Assembly: GCF_023015885.1 (NCBI RefSeq)
Contig: NZ_JALKBE010000004.1
Span: 124,001 to 188,000 of the forward strand
Reading direction: 5' to 3'
Length of the DNA stretch: 64,000 nucleotides
From: Aliiroseovarius sp. S1123
GTDB taxonomy: Bacteria > Pseudomonadota > Alphaproteobacteria > Rhodobacterales > Rhodobacteraceae
The notes under the pieces are model-generated. The model was not told the origin of the DNA, made no database searches, and worked only from the letters and a program-made list of their open reading frames with translations. Shown one piece after another: positions 54,910-63,443 of the stretch. Every line of letters starts with the position of its first letter. The first letter of the stretch is position 1. The translations under genes and the position numbers were made by a program.

Positions 54910-54937
54910 CAAAAAGGGGCCGCAACTGCAGCCCCTT
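54910..54937 (-). terminator. Intrinsic terminator of the D-amino-acid transaminase gene
   Basis: On the minus strand a 7-bp stem AAGGGGC/GCCCCTT is followed by TTTG; its loop can pair further. It is 22 bp after the transaminase stop and 21 bp after the convergent parA stop. Confidence 0.8.
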
Positions 54938-54958
54938 CGGAATTCGATACCTTTTGGC

Positions 54959-55813
54959 TTAGACGGCCTTCTTCAGGCTCTCATCCAGATAGATCTCGCG
55001 CAGGCGCAGGGCCACGTTGCCCGGCGCACCATCGCCCAGCGCCTTGCCGTCGATTTCCACAACCGGCATCACGAAGGCCGAGGCCGAGGTGAAGAATGCT
55101 TCATCCGCATTCTGCGCTTCTTCGATGGTGAAGTTACGCTCTTCGATCTCCATCTGGGCTTCTTCGGCGAAGCGCAGAACAGCGGCACGGGTGATGCCGT
55201 GCAGAATGTCGTTGGACAGGCCGCGCGTGATGATCTTGCCGTCTTTCACGATGTACACGTTGTTCGACGTGCCCTCGGTCACGAAGCCATCTTCCACCAG
55301 CCACGCATCATCTGCACCAGCCGCCTTAGCCATCATCTTGCCCATCGACGGGTACAGCAGCTGAACCGTTTTGATGTCGCGACGACCCCAGCGGATATCC
55401 TCGATCGAGATCACCTTCATCGGCTTCACAGTCGCAGCCAGACCCGGCTTGTTCTGGGTGAACAGAACCACGGTCGGCTTCACCTTCTCGGGGTCCGGGA
55501 AGACGAAATCACGGTCGCTGTCCGCCCCGCGCGAAATCTGCAAATAGACCAGACCCTCGTCAATCTCGTTCACGCGCACCAGCTCGCGGTGGACTTCCAG
55601 AAGATCTTCTTTCGAGATCGGGTTCTCGATCCCCAGCTCGTTCAGCGAACGCGCCAGACGCACGGCGTGACCCTCGAAATCAATCAGCTTGCTGTTCAGC
55701 ACGCTGGTTACCTCATACACCGCGTCCGCAAACAGGAAACCACGGTCAAAGATCGAGACGCTGGCTTCGGTCTCGGGCAGATATTCTCCGTTTACGTAAA
55801 CGGTGCGGGTCAT
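54959..55813 (-). CDS. dat: D-amino-acid transaminase (class IV PLP)
   Basis: 284 residues, the DAAT length. The PLP lysine is in RRDIKTVQLL (about residue 146). DRGFLFADAVYEV and the VTEGTSNNVYIV phosphate-binding region are those of D-alanine/branched-chain class IV enzymes. The DRGFLFADAVYE version favours D-amino-acid transaminase. It would interconvert D-alanine and D-glutamate. Gene neighbours for D-glutamate breakdown (dgcA, dgcN) about 0.5-1.6 kb away support a role in D-amino-acid metabolism. No good ribosome site except AAGGAGACCTGAC 7 bp upstream, which is strong. Confidence 0.9.
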   Translation of the reverse strand: MTRTVYVNGEYLPETEASVSIFDRGFLFADAVYEVTSVLNSKLIDFEGHAVRLARSLNELGIENPISKEDLLEVHRELVRVNEIDEGLVYLQISRGADSDRDFVFPDPEKVKPTVVLFTQNKPGLAATVKPMKVISIEDIRWGRRDIKTVQLLYPSMGKMMAKAAGADDAWLVEDGFVTEGTSNNVYIVKDGKIITRGLSNDILHGITRAAVLRFAEEAQMEIEERNFTIEEAQNADEAFFTSASAFVMPVVEIDGKALGDGAPGNVALRLREIYLDESLKKAV

Positions 55814-55930
55814 GTCAGGTCTCCTTCATGTGACGCTCGGGCATGTGACGCTGCGGGCCATTTGACCCGTGCGGCATTTCCTGTTTGGGGTGTTGATACA
55901 AATACCGACGCCAGAGTCAAAGGAAACCCC

Positions 55931-56380
55931 ATGCCCAGTGCCACGCAATCCGCCGCCATCATGTTGACCGCCGGGATTGGCATTCCGGTTCTGGCCGCGC
56001 TGAACGCCGCTTTGGGCCAACGCATGGGGTCGCCAATTGCGGCGGGTTTGATCCTGTTCGTGGTGGCGTTCCTGACCACCGGCGTCGTGTTCCTTTTGTC
56101 CGGCGCGTCGCTGAAAGGCGCGGTGGGGTCTCCGCCACACCTGTTCTTCGCGGGCTGCCTTGTGGCGTTCTACGTCCTGACCATTACCTGGGTTGCGCCC
56201 AGCTTTGGTGTCGGAAATGCCGTGTTCTTTGTGCTGATCGGACAGTTGATCGCCGCCGCCGCCATTGACCATTTCGGCCTGTTTGGCGCGAATATCACGC
56301 CCCTGACCTTCTGGCGCGTGGCCGGAATTTCGGTCATGGGCGTAGGCGTTTTCCTGACCCAGATTGCAGGGCGCGGCTGA
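55931..56380 (+). CDS. DMT-superfamily transporter, DUF606 type
   Basis: 149 residues with five hydrophobic helices; this is the half-size DUF606 (EamA-like) type that must dimerise. The conserved LAALNAALGQRMGSPI segment and the ending VAGISVMGVGVFL are typical. Substrate unknown. A strong AAAGGAAACCCC precedes the ATG. The gene sits divergent from dat and convergent with dgcA (2 bp between stops), so it might move an amino acid or derivative used by the cluster, which is inference from position only. Confidence 0.87.
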   Translation: MPSATQSAAIMLTAGIGIPVLAALNAALGQRMGSPIAAGLILFVVAFLTTGVVFLLSGASLKGAVGSPPHLFFAGCLVAFYVLTITWVAPSFGVGNAVFFVLIGQLIAAAAIDHFGLFGANITPLTFWRVAGISVMGVGVFLTQIAGRG

Positions 56381-56382
56381 CA

Positions 56383-57348
56383 TTAGCCCCAGAGTGCGGC
56401 ACTAGGCGGGTGAACGCCCGCATCGTCAAACAGAAGCGGCGTGTCGCGGTCCTCGGCCAGCAGCAGCGGCCCATCCAGATCAGTGACCATCGCGCCCTGC
56501 GCCACCAGCGTGGCAGGCGCCATCGCCAGGCTTGATCCGACCATACAGCCAACCATTACCGCATAGCCTTCGGCCAAGGCGGCCTCGCGCAACGCCAGCG
56601 CCTCGGTCAGCCCGCCGGTCTTGTCCAGCTTGATGTTCACCACATCATACTTGCCCTTCAACTTGGGCAGGCTGGTGCGATCATGGCAACTTTCATCGGC
56701 ACAAACGGGCACCGGACGCTCCATCCCGATCAGCGCATCGTCTTCACCCGCAGGCAAAGGCTGCTCAACCAAATCCACGCCCAGACGCACCAGATGCGGA
56801 GCCAGATCGGCATAGACCTCGGCCGACCAACCTTCGTTGGCGTCGACGATGATGCGCGAGGTGGGGGCACCTGCCCGCACGGCCTCAAGCCGGGGCATAT
56901 CGTCCGGCGTGCCAAGCTTGATCTTCAGCAAAGGACGATGCGCGTTCTTCGCAGCTTGCGCCTGCATCTCGGCAGGTTCGGCCAGCGATAGGGTATAGGC
57001 GGTGATCTCAGGCCCCGGCGCAGTCAGCCCGGCCAGCTCCCACGCACGTTTACCCGCGCGCTTCGCCTCCAGATCCCACAACGCACAGTCGACGGCATTG
57101 CGCGCCGCACCGGCGGGCAACAGATCATACAGCGCCGCACGGGTCACATCCGCAGGCAGCCCCATGATCTCGTCCGTCACACTTTCCAGCGTCTCGTCAT
57201 AGCGCGCATAGGGCACACATTCTCCCCAACCCAAATGATTGCCATCCTGAACCCGAACGGTCAGAACCTTCGCTTCGGTCCGCGACCCGCGCGAGATGGT
57301 GAACACCTGCGCCAGCTTGAACACGTCCGGAGTGACTGAGATTTCCAC
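56383..57348 (-). CDS. dgcA: Dipeptide epimerase-family protein, DgcA-type
   Basis: 321 residues of enolase superfamily, muconate-lactonising/AE-epimerase group. Catalytic lysines are in LLKIKLG (KxK) and NIKLDKTGG; metal ligands are Asp in VDANEGW, Glu in VEQPLP and Asp in ADESCHD. The family was named for L-Ala-D/L-Glu epimerase. With an adjacent DgcN gene, it matches DgcA, which racemises N-acetyl-D-glutamate in the marine D-glutamate pathway. It is 83 bp downstream of dgcN on the same strand. Confidence 0.88.
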   Translation of the reverse strand: MEISVTPDVFKLAQVFTISRGSRTEAKVLTVRVQDGNHLGWGECVPYARYDETLESVTDEIMGLPADVTRAALYDLLPAGAARNAVDCALWDLEAKRAGKRAWELAGLTAPGPEITAYTLSLAEPAEMQAQAAKNAHRPLLKIKLGTPDDMPRLEAVRAGAPTSRIIVDANEGWSAEVYADLAPHLVRLGVDLVEQPLPAGEDDALIGMERPVPVCADESCHDRTSLPKLKGKYDVVNIKLDKTGGLTEALALREAALAEGYAVMVGCMVGSSLAMAPATLVAQGAMVTDLDGPLLLAEDRDTPLLFDDAGVHPPSAALWG

Positions 57349-57362
57349 GCGCCTGCCCTCTT

Positions 57363-57408
57363 TTTTCTTGTCATAAATATCCCGGGGGTCTGGGGGCCGA
57401 GCCCCCAG
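57363..57408 (-). repeat. 3'-end hairpin plus shared 24-bp motif, copy B
   Basis: On the minus strand, after the dgcN stop, an 8-bp stem CTGGGGGC/GCCCCCAG (57390-57408) is followed by the motif CCCGGGATATTTATGACAAG plus AAAA (57386-57363). The 24 bp are identical to copy A at 38881-38904, and order and orientation relative to the upstream gene are the same. Confidence 0.7.
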
Positions 57409-57431
57409 CCACCAGAGCCGCTAACGCACTA

Positions 57432-58433
57432 TCAGATCGCTTCCAGCGCATCCACCAGCTTGCCCGCGCCATAGCGGAACGGGTCGGTCGCGGGCAGGCC
57501 CATGTCGGCCTCAACCTTCGCCAGATAGGCCTTGGCGTCGTCATCCGACATGTGCTGCGTGTTGACCGAAACGCCAATCACCTGACAGGCCGGGTTCGCC
57601 ACTTTCGCCAAGTTCAGCGCCGTGTCGCGCAGCGCTTCCAGCGAGGGCTGGGTGTACTCGGGCAGACCGCGCATATGCTCGCGAGTCGGCTCGTGCGCCA
57701 GAACCAGCGCGTCCGGCTGACCGCCATGGATCAGCGCCATGGTCACGCCCGAATAGGACACGTGGAACAGCGACCCCTGACCTTCGATGTGGTCCCAGTG
57801 GTCCTCGTCATTGTCCGGGGTCAGATACTCGACCGAACCCGCCATGAAGTCGGCGATCACAGCATCCAGCGGCACGCCGTCGCCGGTGATCAGGATACCG
57901 GTCTGGCCAGTGGCGCGGAAGGTCGACTTCAGGCCGCGCTCGCGCATTTCAGCATCCATGCACAGGGCCGTGTACATCTTACCGACCGAGCAGTCGGTGC
58001 CCACAGCCAAACAGCGCTTACCTGTGCGTTTCTTGCCATTTGCAATCGGGTAGTCGACCTCGGGGATGCGCACGTCGTGCAGCTCTTGGCCGGTCGCTTC
58101 AGCCACGGCAACCAGATCGGGCTCGTCGCGCAGCAGGTTGTGCAGGCCCGAGGCCAGATCGAACCCTTCTTCCAGCGCAGTGACCAGCACCTTCTTCCAC
58201 TCTTTGGAAATCACGCCGCCACGGTTGGCCACGCCAACAACCAGCGTTTTCGCGCCAGCGGCTTTAGCTTCGGCCAGCGTCATGTCGGTCAGACCCAGAT
58301 CCGCGCCGCAGCCTTCCATACGGAACTGACCCACGGCGTTTTCAGGGCGCCAGTCACGGATGCCGATGGCCACTTTGGCGGCCAGTTGGTCGGGCGCGTC
58401 GCCCAGGAACAGAAGATACGGTGTCTTGATCAT
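57432..58433 (-). CDS. dgcN: DUF1611 protein, DgcN-type N-acetyltransferase
   Basis: 333 residues. The DUF1611 P-loop-like segment GTDCSVGKMYTALCM (about residue 150), the GILITGDGVPLDAV motif and the VLAHEPTREHMRGLP end are visible. DgcN proteins acetylate D-glutamate with acetyl-CoA, and DgcA then converts N-acetyl-D-glutamate to the L-form (established for marine Proteobacteria). The start MIKTPYLLFLGD follows AAGGG; codons further upstream overlap the divergent malyl-CoA lyase region and are excluded. Confidence 0.87.
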   Translation of the reverse strand: MIKTPYLLFLGDAPDQLAAKVAIGIRDWRPENAVGQFRMEGCGADLGLTDMTLAEAKAAGAKTLVVGVANRGGVISKEWKKVLVTALEEGFDLASGLHNLLRDEPDLVAVAEATGQELHDVRIPEVDYPIANGKKRTGKRCLAVGTDCSVGKMYTALCMDAEMRERGLKSTFRATGQTGILITGDGVPLDAVIADFMAGSVEYLTPDNDEDHWDHIEGQGSLFHVSYSGVTMALIHGGQPDALVLAHEPTREHMRGLPEYTQPSLEALRDTALNLAKVANPACQVIGVSVNTQHMSDDDAKAYLAKVEADMGLPATDPFRYGAGKLVDALEAI

Positions 58434-58706
58434 GGCCGTGGCCCTTTCGATGAGTGGTGGAGATATCCGTCGCGTCATTTTGACGATTATCCGGCGTATT
58501 TTCTTCCGAACTCCCTTCGAAACGCGGCAATTTCGCAAATTCCTTCGTCTAATCGACATCCTTGCGCAAGTTTCTTCGACGCAACGTCGGTTTATCCAAG
58601 AATCCGCCCGCCGATGCTGCGGGCGCAAAATAACCTTGCGGGCAGCGCAGCAATTTAATAACGATTGCACCCAAGAAATCGCAACATCATTACCGAGAGG
58701 CCCGTC

Positions 58707-59666
58707 ATGTCCTTCCGACTGCAACCTGCCGCCCCGTCCCGCCCGAACCGCTGCCAACTGTTTGGCCCGGGCTCGAACACCAAGCTGTTCCCGAAAATGG
58801 CGGCCTCGGCTGCTGACGTGATCAACCTCGACCTCGAGGACTCGGTGGCCCCTTCGGACAAAGATGTGGCCCGTGCCAACATCATCGAAGCGCTGAACAC
58901 CATTGATTGGGGCAACAAATACATGTCGGTGCGTATCAACAGCCTCGACACCCCCTATTGGTACCGCGATGTTGTCGACCTGCTGGAACAAGCCGGCGAC
59001 CGCATCGACCAGATCATGATCCCGAAAGTGGGCTGCGCTGAAGACGTCTACGCCGTGGACGCGCTGGTCACCGCCATCGAACGCGCCAAGGGCCGCACCA
59101 AGCCGGTCAGCTTTGAGGTGATCATCGAATCGGCCGCTGGCATCGCCCATGTAGAAGCCATCGCGGCCTCGTCGCCTCGCCTGCAGGCCATGTCACTAGG
59201 TGCTGCTGACTTTGCAGCCTCGATGGGCATGCAGACCACCGGCATCGGCGGGACGCAGGAAAACTATTACATGATGCGCGAAGGCGTGAAGCACTGGTCC
59301 GACCCGTGGCATTGGGCGCAGGCCGCCATCGTCGCCGCCTGCCGCACCCACGGCATCCTGCCGGTCGACGGCCCGTTCGGCGATTTCTCGGACGACGAAG
59401 GATACATCGCGCAGGCCAAACGCTCGGCCACTTTGGGCATGGTCGGCAAATGGGCCATCCACCCCAAGCAGATTGCGCTGGCGAACGAGGTCTTCACCCC
59501 GTCGGAAGAAGCCGTCGTCGAGGCCCGCGAGATCCTTGCCGCCATGGAACAGGCGAAAGCCAACGGCGAAGGCGCAACCGTCTACAAAGGCCGTCTGGTC
59601 GACATCGCGTCGATCAAACAGGCCGAGGTGATCGTGGCACAGTCCGAGCTGATCGCTGGCAGCTAA
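58707..59666 (+). CDS. mcl1: L-malyl-CoA/beta-methylmalyl-CoA lyase
   Basis: 319 residues of the CitE-like lyase family. The opening SRPNRCQLFGPGSNTKLFPK, the INLDLEDSVAP metal/CoA region, FEVIIESAAGIAHVE and SLGAADFAASMGMQTTGIGG match Rhodobacter-type Mcl1. It cleaves malyl-CoA and beta-methylmalyl-CoA to glyoxylate plus acetyl- or propionyl-CoA in the ethylmalonyl-CoA pathway. Its start follows GAGAGGCCCGTC. A 98-bp palindromic element and then a terminator follow. The 273-bp divergent region to dgcN contains the palindrome CTTGCGCAAG but no recognised operator. Confidence 0.92.
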   Translation: MSFRLQPAAPSRPNRCQLFGPGSNTKLFPKMAASAADVINLDLEDSVAPSDKDVARANIIEALNTIDWGNKYMSVRINSLDTPYWYRDVVDLLEQAGDRIDQIMIPKVGCAEDVYAVDALVTAIERAKGRTKPVSFEVIIESAAGIAHVEAIAASSPRLQAMSLGAADFAASMGMQTTGIGGTQENYYMMREGVKHWSDPWHWAQAAIVAACRTHGILPVDGPFGDFSDDEGYIAQAKRSATLGMVGKWAIHPKQIALANEVFTPSEEAVVEAREILAAMEQAKANGEGATVYKGRLVDIASIKQAEVIVAQSELIAGS

Positions 59667-59764
59667 AGCGTTATCAGGAATCAGCAATCCGTATGTGGAC
59701 GCAATCGCGTTCGAGCCGAAGGCGAGAGGCAGCGAATGCAGCCACATGCGAACCTGAAAACGCT
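59667..59764 (+). repeat. 98-bp imperfect palindromic element after mcl1
   Basis: Begins at the base after the mcl1 stop. The arms match over most of their length: AGCGTTATCAGG against CCTGAAAACGCT, GTATGTGG against CCACATGC, GCAATCGC against GCGAATGC, and a central GAGCC-GAAG-GCGAG-like turn. It would form a single long hairpin in RNA. It has the character of a REP- or MITE-like intergenic element; no transposase is seen. Confidence 0.6.
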
Positions 59765-59790
59765 CTAACTAAAAGAATATTCCCCGACTG

Positions 59791-59817
59791 GCCCCGCGTT
59801 TACGCGGGGCTTTTTTT
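59791..59817 (+). terminator. Intrinsic terminator of mcl1
   Basis: A perfect 8-bp stem GCCCCGCG/CGCGGGGC with loop TTTA followed by seven T. Confidence 0.95.
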
Positions 59818-59924
59818 ATGCGCGGTCAACTGGTCGCATGGGCAATCGCGTGTCGGGGGCTAAGGTGGGCGCGGGTCATGACGAGGCCCGTTTGGGGACG
59901 CATCCCAAACTGAAAGACACAAAG

Positions 59925-60353
59925 ATGAAACCGCTTCTTATCGCCACCGCGCTCACCCTTGGCCTGTCCGGGGCTGCTCTGGCACAAATGCAACCCTCCA
60001 ACCCCGCGAAAACCGGCCTGTCGCGCCCGGTGATCCAACTGACCGGCATTCTGGCCAAAAACATGGACGTGCTTCAGCTGAACGACGAACAGCGCGCGGA
60101 TGTGAAAAACTGGGTCGCCAGCATGCCCGCTAACCGCAAGGCGCTTGAGTCTGAAACGGTCGAGCTGCGTGCAACCCTGCGCCAAGCCATCGTGGATGGC
60201 AAACCCACCGCCGAGCGTCAGGCCATCGCCGACAAGATCGGCGCGAACGAGGTCAAATTGGTGATGATGCGGTCAAACTGCGCCGATCACTGGCGCGTGG
60301 TTCTGACCGAAGAGCAGTTCGCCAAACTGCTGGAAATCGCAGGCGTATCCTGA
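59925..60353 (+). CDS. LTXXQ-like small periplasmic protein
   Basis: 142 residues with a Sec signal peptide (MKPLLIATALTLGLSGAALA). The mature part is helical and contains two LTxxQ-like motifs (LNDEQRADVKNWV and LTEEQFAKLL), resembling the CpxP/Spy family of periplasmic stress proteins. Whether it acts as a chaperone or metal binder is unknown. The chosen ATG follows AGACACAAAG; 29 codons upstream are open but have no signal peptide or ribosome site. Downstream is a 40-codon membrane peptide on the other strand. Confidence 0.75.
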   Translation: MKPLLIATALTLGLSGAALAQMQPSNPAKTGLSRPVIQLTGILAKNMDVLQLNDEQRADVKNWVASMPANRKALESETVELRATLRQAIVDGKPTAERQAIADKIGANEVKLVMMRSNCADHWRVVLTEEQFAKLLEIAGVS

Positions 60354-60360
60354 TCCTGTA

Positions 60361-60387
60361 GGGCGGCGGCACAGCGTGTTGCCGCCC
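60361..60387. terminator. Hairpin between convergent genes
   Basis: An 11-bp stem with two G-U pairs (GGGCGGCGGCA against TGTTGCCGCCC) around CAGCG, 7 bp after the LTXXQ-like stop and 9 bp after the stop of the small peptide on the other strand. No T run is seen. Confidence 0.55.
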
Positions 60388-60396
60388 TCACTGTTC

Positions 60397-60519
60397 CTAC
60401 AGCCCGACCAGCACCTCGGACGTCGCAACTGCGGCGAAGCTTAGGGTCATCAGCAAGACCAAATAGCTGGCGGTGAAGGCTCGAAAGGCGCGGCGTTTCG
60501 AGAATATGGTCTGTGTCAT
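60397..60519 (-). CDS. 40-residue single-pass membrane peptide
   Basis: A short frame of 40 codons (ATG at 60519, TAG at 60397). It begins MTQTIFSKRRAFRAF, basic, then has one hydrophobic helix (about residues 19-32, YLVLLMTLSFAAVA) and a short end, ATSEVLVGL. GGGAG lies 7-8 bp upstream of the ATG. The basic residues before the helix predict the N-terminus in the cytoplasm. Function unknown. Too short to be found by length-based gene prediction. Confidence 0.6.
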   Translation of the reverse strand: MTQTIFSKRRAFRAFTASYLVLLMTLSFAAVATSEVLVGL

Positions 60520-60711
60520 GCGTCTGCTCCCTTCGCGTTTCGACGTGGTCTGATCCAAATGGCCAAAGCGGTCATCTAATTATCAAACGCGCGTGCTGGG
60601 GATTCCCGTCGCCGGAATCGACATTTTGAGCAGTCTGGATTTTTGCCCCCCGTTGCAAAGCCGCTTCCCAAGCGTCATATAGTCATGAACATTGTGTAAT
60701 CAGGCAGGCCC

Positions 60712-61677
<966 letters not shown>

Positions 61678-61764
61678 CATCCTGATCACGCTTTCGTGGG
61701 GCGGGTTGGAAGCCCGGCCCGCGTCCACAATATTCACGGGAACCACACATCAGGAGGGTTCCCC

Positions 61765-62100
61765 GTGGATTGGAAAGCATTTCTTGCAGAAACCGAAGGC
61801 AATATTGGACATCTGGCCAAGGACGTTCCGGCCACGATGAAAGGCTTTGGTCAAATGGGTGCTGCGGCTAAGACCGACGGCGTGCTCAGCGAGAAGACCA
61901 AGGAATTCATTGCCCTCGGCATCGCCATCTCGACCCGCTGCGATAGTTGCATCGGCTTTCACGTGCGGTCACTGGTCCGACTGGGCACCACGCTGGATGA
62001 GCTGAACGAGGCCTTGGCCATGGCGACCTATATGGGCGGCGGCCCGTCGCTGGCGTACAGCGCCAAGGCGCGTGAAGCCTATGAGCAGTTCAGCGCCTGA
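61765..62100 (+). CDS. Carboxymuconolactone decarboxylase/AhpD-family protein
   Basis: 111 residues from a GTG after CAGGAGGGTTCCCC. The redox motif C-D-S-C-x3-H (STRCDSCIGFHV) is typical of small AhpD-like proteins that reduce peroxides or act as thiol relays. The two-helix hairpin DELNEALAMATYMGGGPSLAY follows. It lies 87 bp after accA, so read-through from accA is possible. An in-frame upstream extension to 61696 lacks a ribosome site. Confidence 0.88.
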   Translation: MDWKAFLAETEGNIGHLAKDVPATMKGFGQMGAAAKTDGVLSEKTKEFIALGIAISTRCDSCIGFHVRSLVRLGTTLDELNEALAMATYMGGGPSLAYSAKAREAYEQFSA

Positions 62101-62103
62101 CAG

Positions 62104-62709
62104 CTACCACATCGACGATTTCGCACGTTCCGGCCACTCCTTATCATAGCTGGCCCCATCAAACGCGCCGGACGTCATCTCTTTCAGCATGTCGCCGACG
62201 CTGGGCAGGTCTGCGCTTTCATCGCCGGCGCTCCAAATCTTCGAGCGCATGATGGCGCGGGCGCATTGAGAATAGATCTCGTGAATCCGGATCACGGCCA
62301 CAGTCCGGGGCTGTTTTCCGGTTTTCTCGAACCGGGCGCGCAGGTCGGGATCGGCGGTTAGCTTGGCCTCGCCATTCACGCGAACCACATTGTTCGAACC
62401 CGGCACCATGAACATCATGGACACGCGCGGGTCATTGACGATGTTGCGCAAGCTGTCGATCCGTTCGTTGCCACGCCAATCGGGCAAGGCAAGGTGACGT
62501 TCGTCCAACTCTAGCACCACGGGGCCATCGTCCCCACGTGGGCTGCCATCGGTGCCTTCCGGGCCCACCGTCGTCAAAATGCAAAAGCGGGATGCCATGA
62601 TCCAAGCGCGATAGGTGGGCGTCAGATGATCGGCGACTTTGACCAAAGACGCCTCTCCCGGGGTGCCGTAAAGCGTTTCAAGTTCTTCGGTACTTTCGAT
62701 GAAATCCAT
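62104..62709 (-). CDS. Pyridoxamine 5'-phosphate oxidase-family FMN protein
   Basis: 201 residues, split-barrel flavoprotein of the MSMEG_1061-like PPOX group. Diagnostic segments are FCILTTVGPEGTDGSPRGDDG, ALPDWRGNERIDSLRNIV and VRVNGEAKLTAD. It likely binds FMN or F420; the substrate is unknown. Its ATG shares one base with the plsC-like stop (TAATG), so it is translated as the last gene of the ftsX-plsC-PPOX run. Confidence 0.88.
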   Translation of the reverse strand: MDFIESTEELETLYGTPGEASLVKVADHLTPTYRAWIMASRFCILTTVGPEGTDGSPRGDDGPVVLELDERHLALPDWRGNERIDSLRNIVNDPRVSMMFMVPGSNNVVRVNGEAKLTADPDLRARFEKTGKQPRTVAVIRIHEIYSQCARAIMRSKIWSAGDESADLPSVGDMLKEMTSGAFDGASYDKEWPERAKSSMW

Positions 62710-63443
62710 TATGTCTCCAGCTTAAATCCGGCCTCTTCCATCAACGCGTCCGAGCCGCTTTCCACCACATCCTCGATCCGCTCCATAAACGCGCCAAGCT
62801 TAAGGCCTGGCTCGATCGGGTCGTGGAATTCCAGCACCGCAAGCCCCGGATGGCGCATGATCCCATGGCGTTTCCAGAACACGCCCACATTGGTCGACGC
62901 GGGAATGACAGGTTGTCCAGTTTCCTTGTACAGAACGCCCGTGCCAACCTTATAGGGTTTCTTGGCCCCCGCCGCGACGCGCGTCCCTTGCGAGAAGATC
63001 ACAAGCTGCCCGGGCTTCGACTGCCCATCCTTCACGGCCGCAACCATCTGTTTGATCGCAGCCCCCTTCTTACCGCGGTTCACCGGGATCGAGTTGGTAT
63101 AGACCGCGTAGATGTTGATGATCGGCGCCCATTTCAGCTGGCTTTTATAGATGAACTTCAAGCGCGGCAGGACCGAGGCCAGCAGCAGAATGTCAAAGAA
63201 TGACTGATGTTTCGCGGCGATCAGAACCTCGCCGGTTGGCACCTCGCCCCGGATTTCGCTTTTCAGCCCGACCATCCAGGACGCTGTCCAGCGGACCCAG
63301 TTGCAGTAAAAACGGATCACCTTGAACGCATTGTCGCGCTTGATCCAGACAAGGGGGACACCGATAAAGCCGACGATCGGCAGCATGATGTACATCTGAG
63401 TGATGAACAGAAGCGAGCGCAGCCATTGAATTGCGTTCCGCAT
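62709..63443 (-). CDS. plsC: 1-acyl-sn-glycerol-3-phosphate acyltransferase-family protein
   Basis: 244 residues: an N-terminal membrane helix (LFITQMYIMLPIVGFIGVPL), the catalytic HxxxxD box (KHQSFFDILLL, about residue 79) and the FSQGTRVAAG substrate motif. It transfers an acyl chain to lysophosphatidic acid at the inner membrane. Start follows AGGAGAAACGCTG. It overlaps ftsX by one base and the PPOX gene by one base, a tightly coupled trio. Confidence 0.9.
   Translation of the reverse strand: MRNAIQWLRSLLFITQMYIMLPIVGFIGVPLVWIKRDNAFKVIRFYCNWVRWTASWMVGLKSEIRGEVPTGEVLIAAKHQSFFDILLLASVLPRLKFIYKSQLKWAPIINIYAVYTNSIPVNRGKKGAAIKQMVAAVKDGQSKPGQLVIFSQGTRVAAGAKKPYKVGTGVLYKETGQPVIPASTNVGVFWKRHGIMRHPGLAVLEFHDPIEPGLKLGAFMERIEDVVESGSDALMEEAGFKLET

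Noticed and set aside
55827-55852. Direct repeat CATGTGACGCT twice, 15 bp apart, upstream of dat
   Set aside because: Possible regulatory half-sites, but the repeat is short and not symmetric, and part may be chance in a G+C-rich leader.
58434-58706. RamB/ScfR-type binding site upstream of mcl1
   Set aside because: TTTCGCAAA and TTGCGCAA were seen but do not match the TTTGCAAA core closely enough to claim a site.
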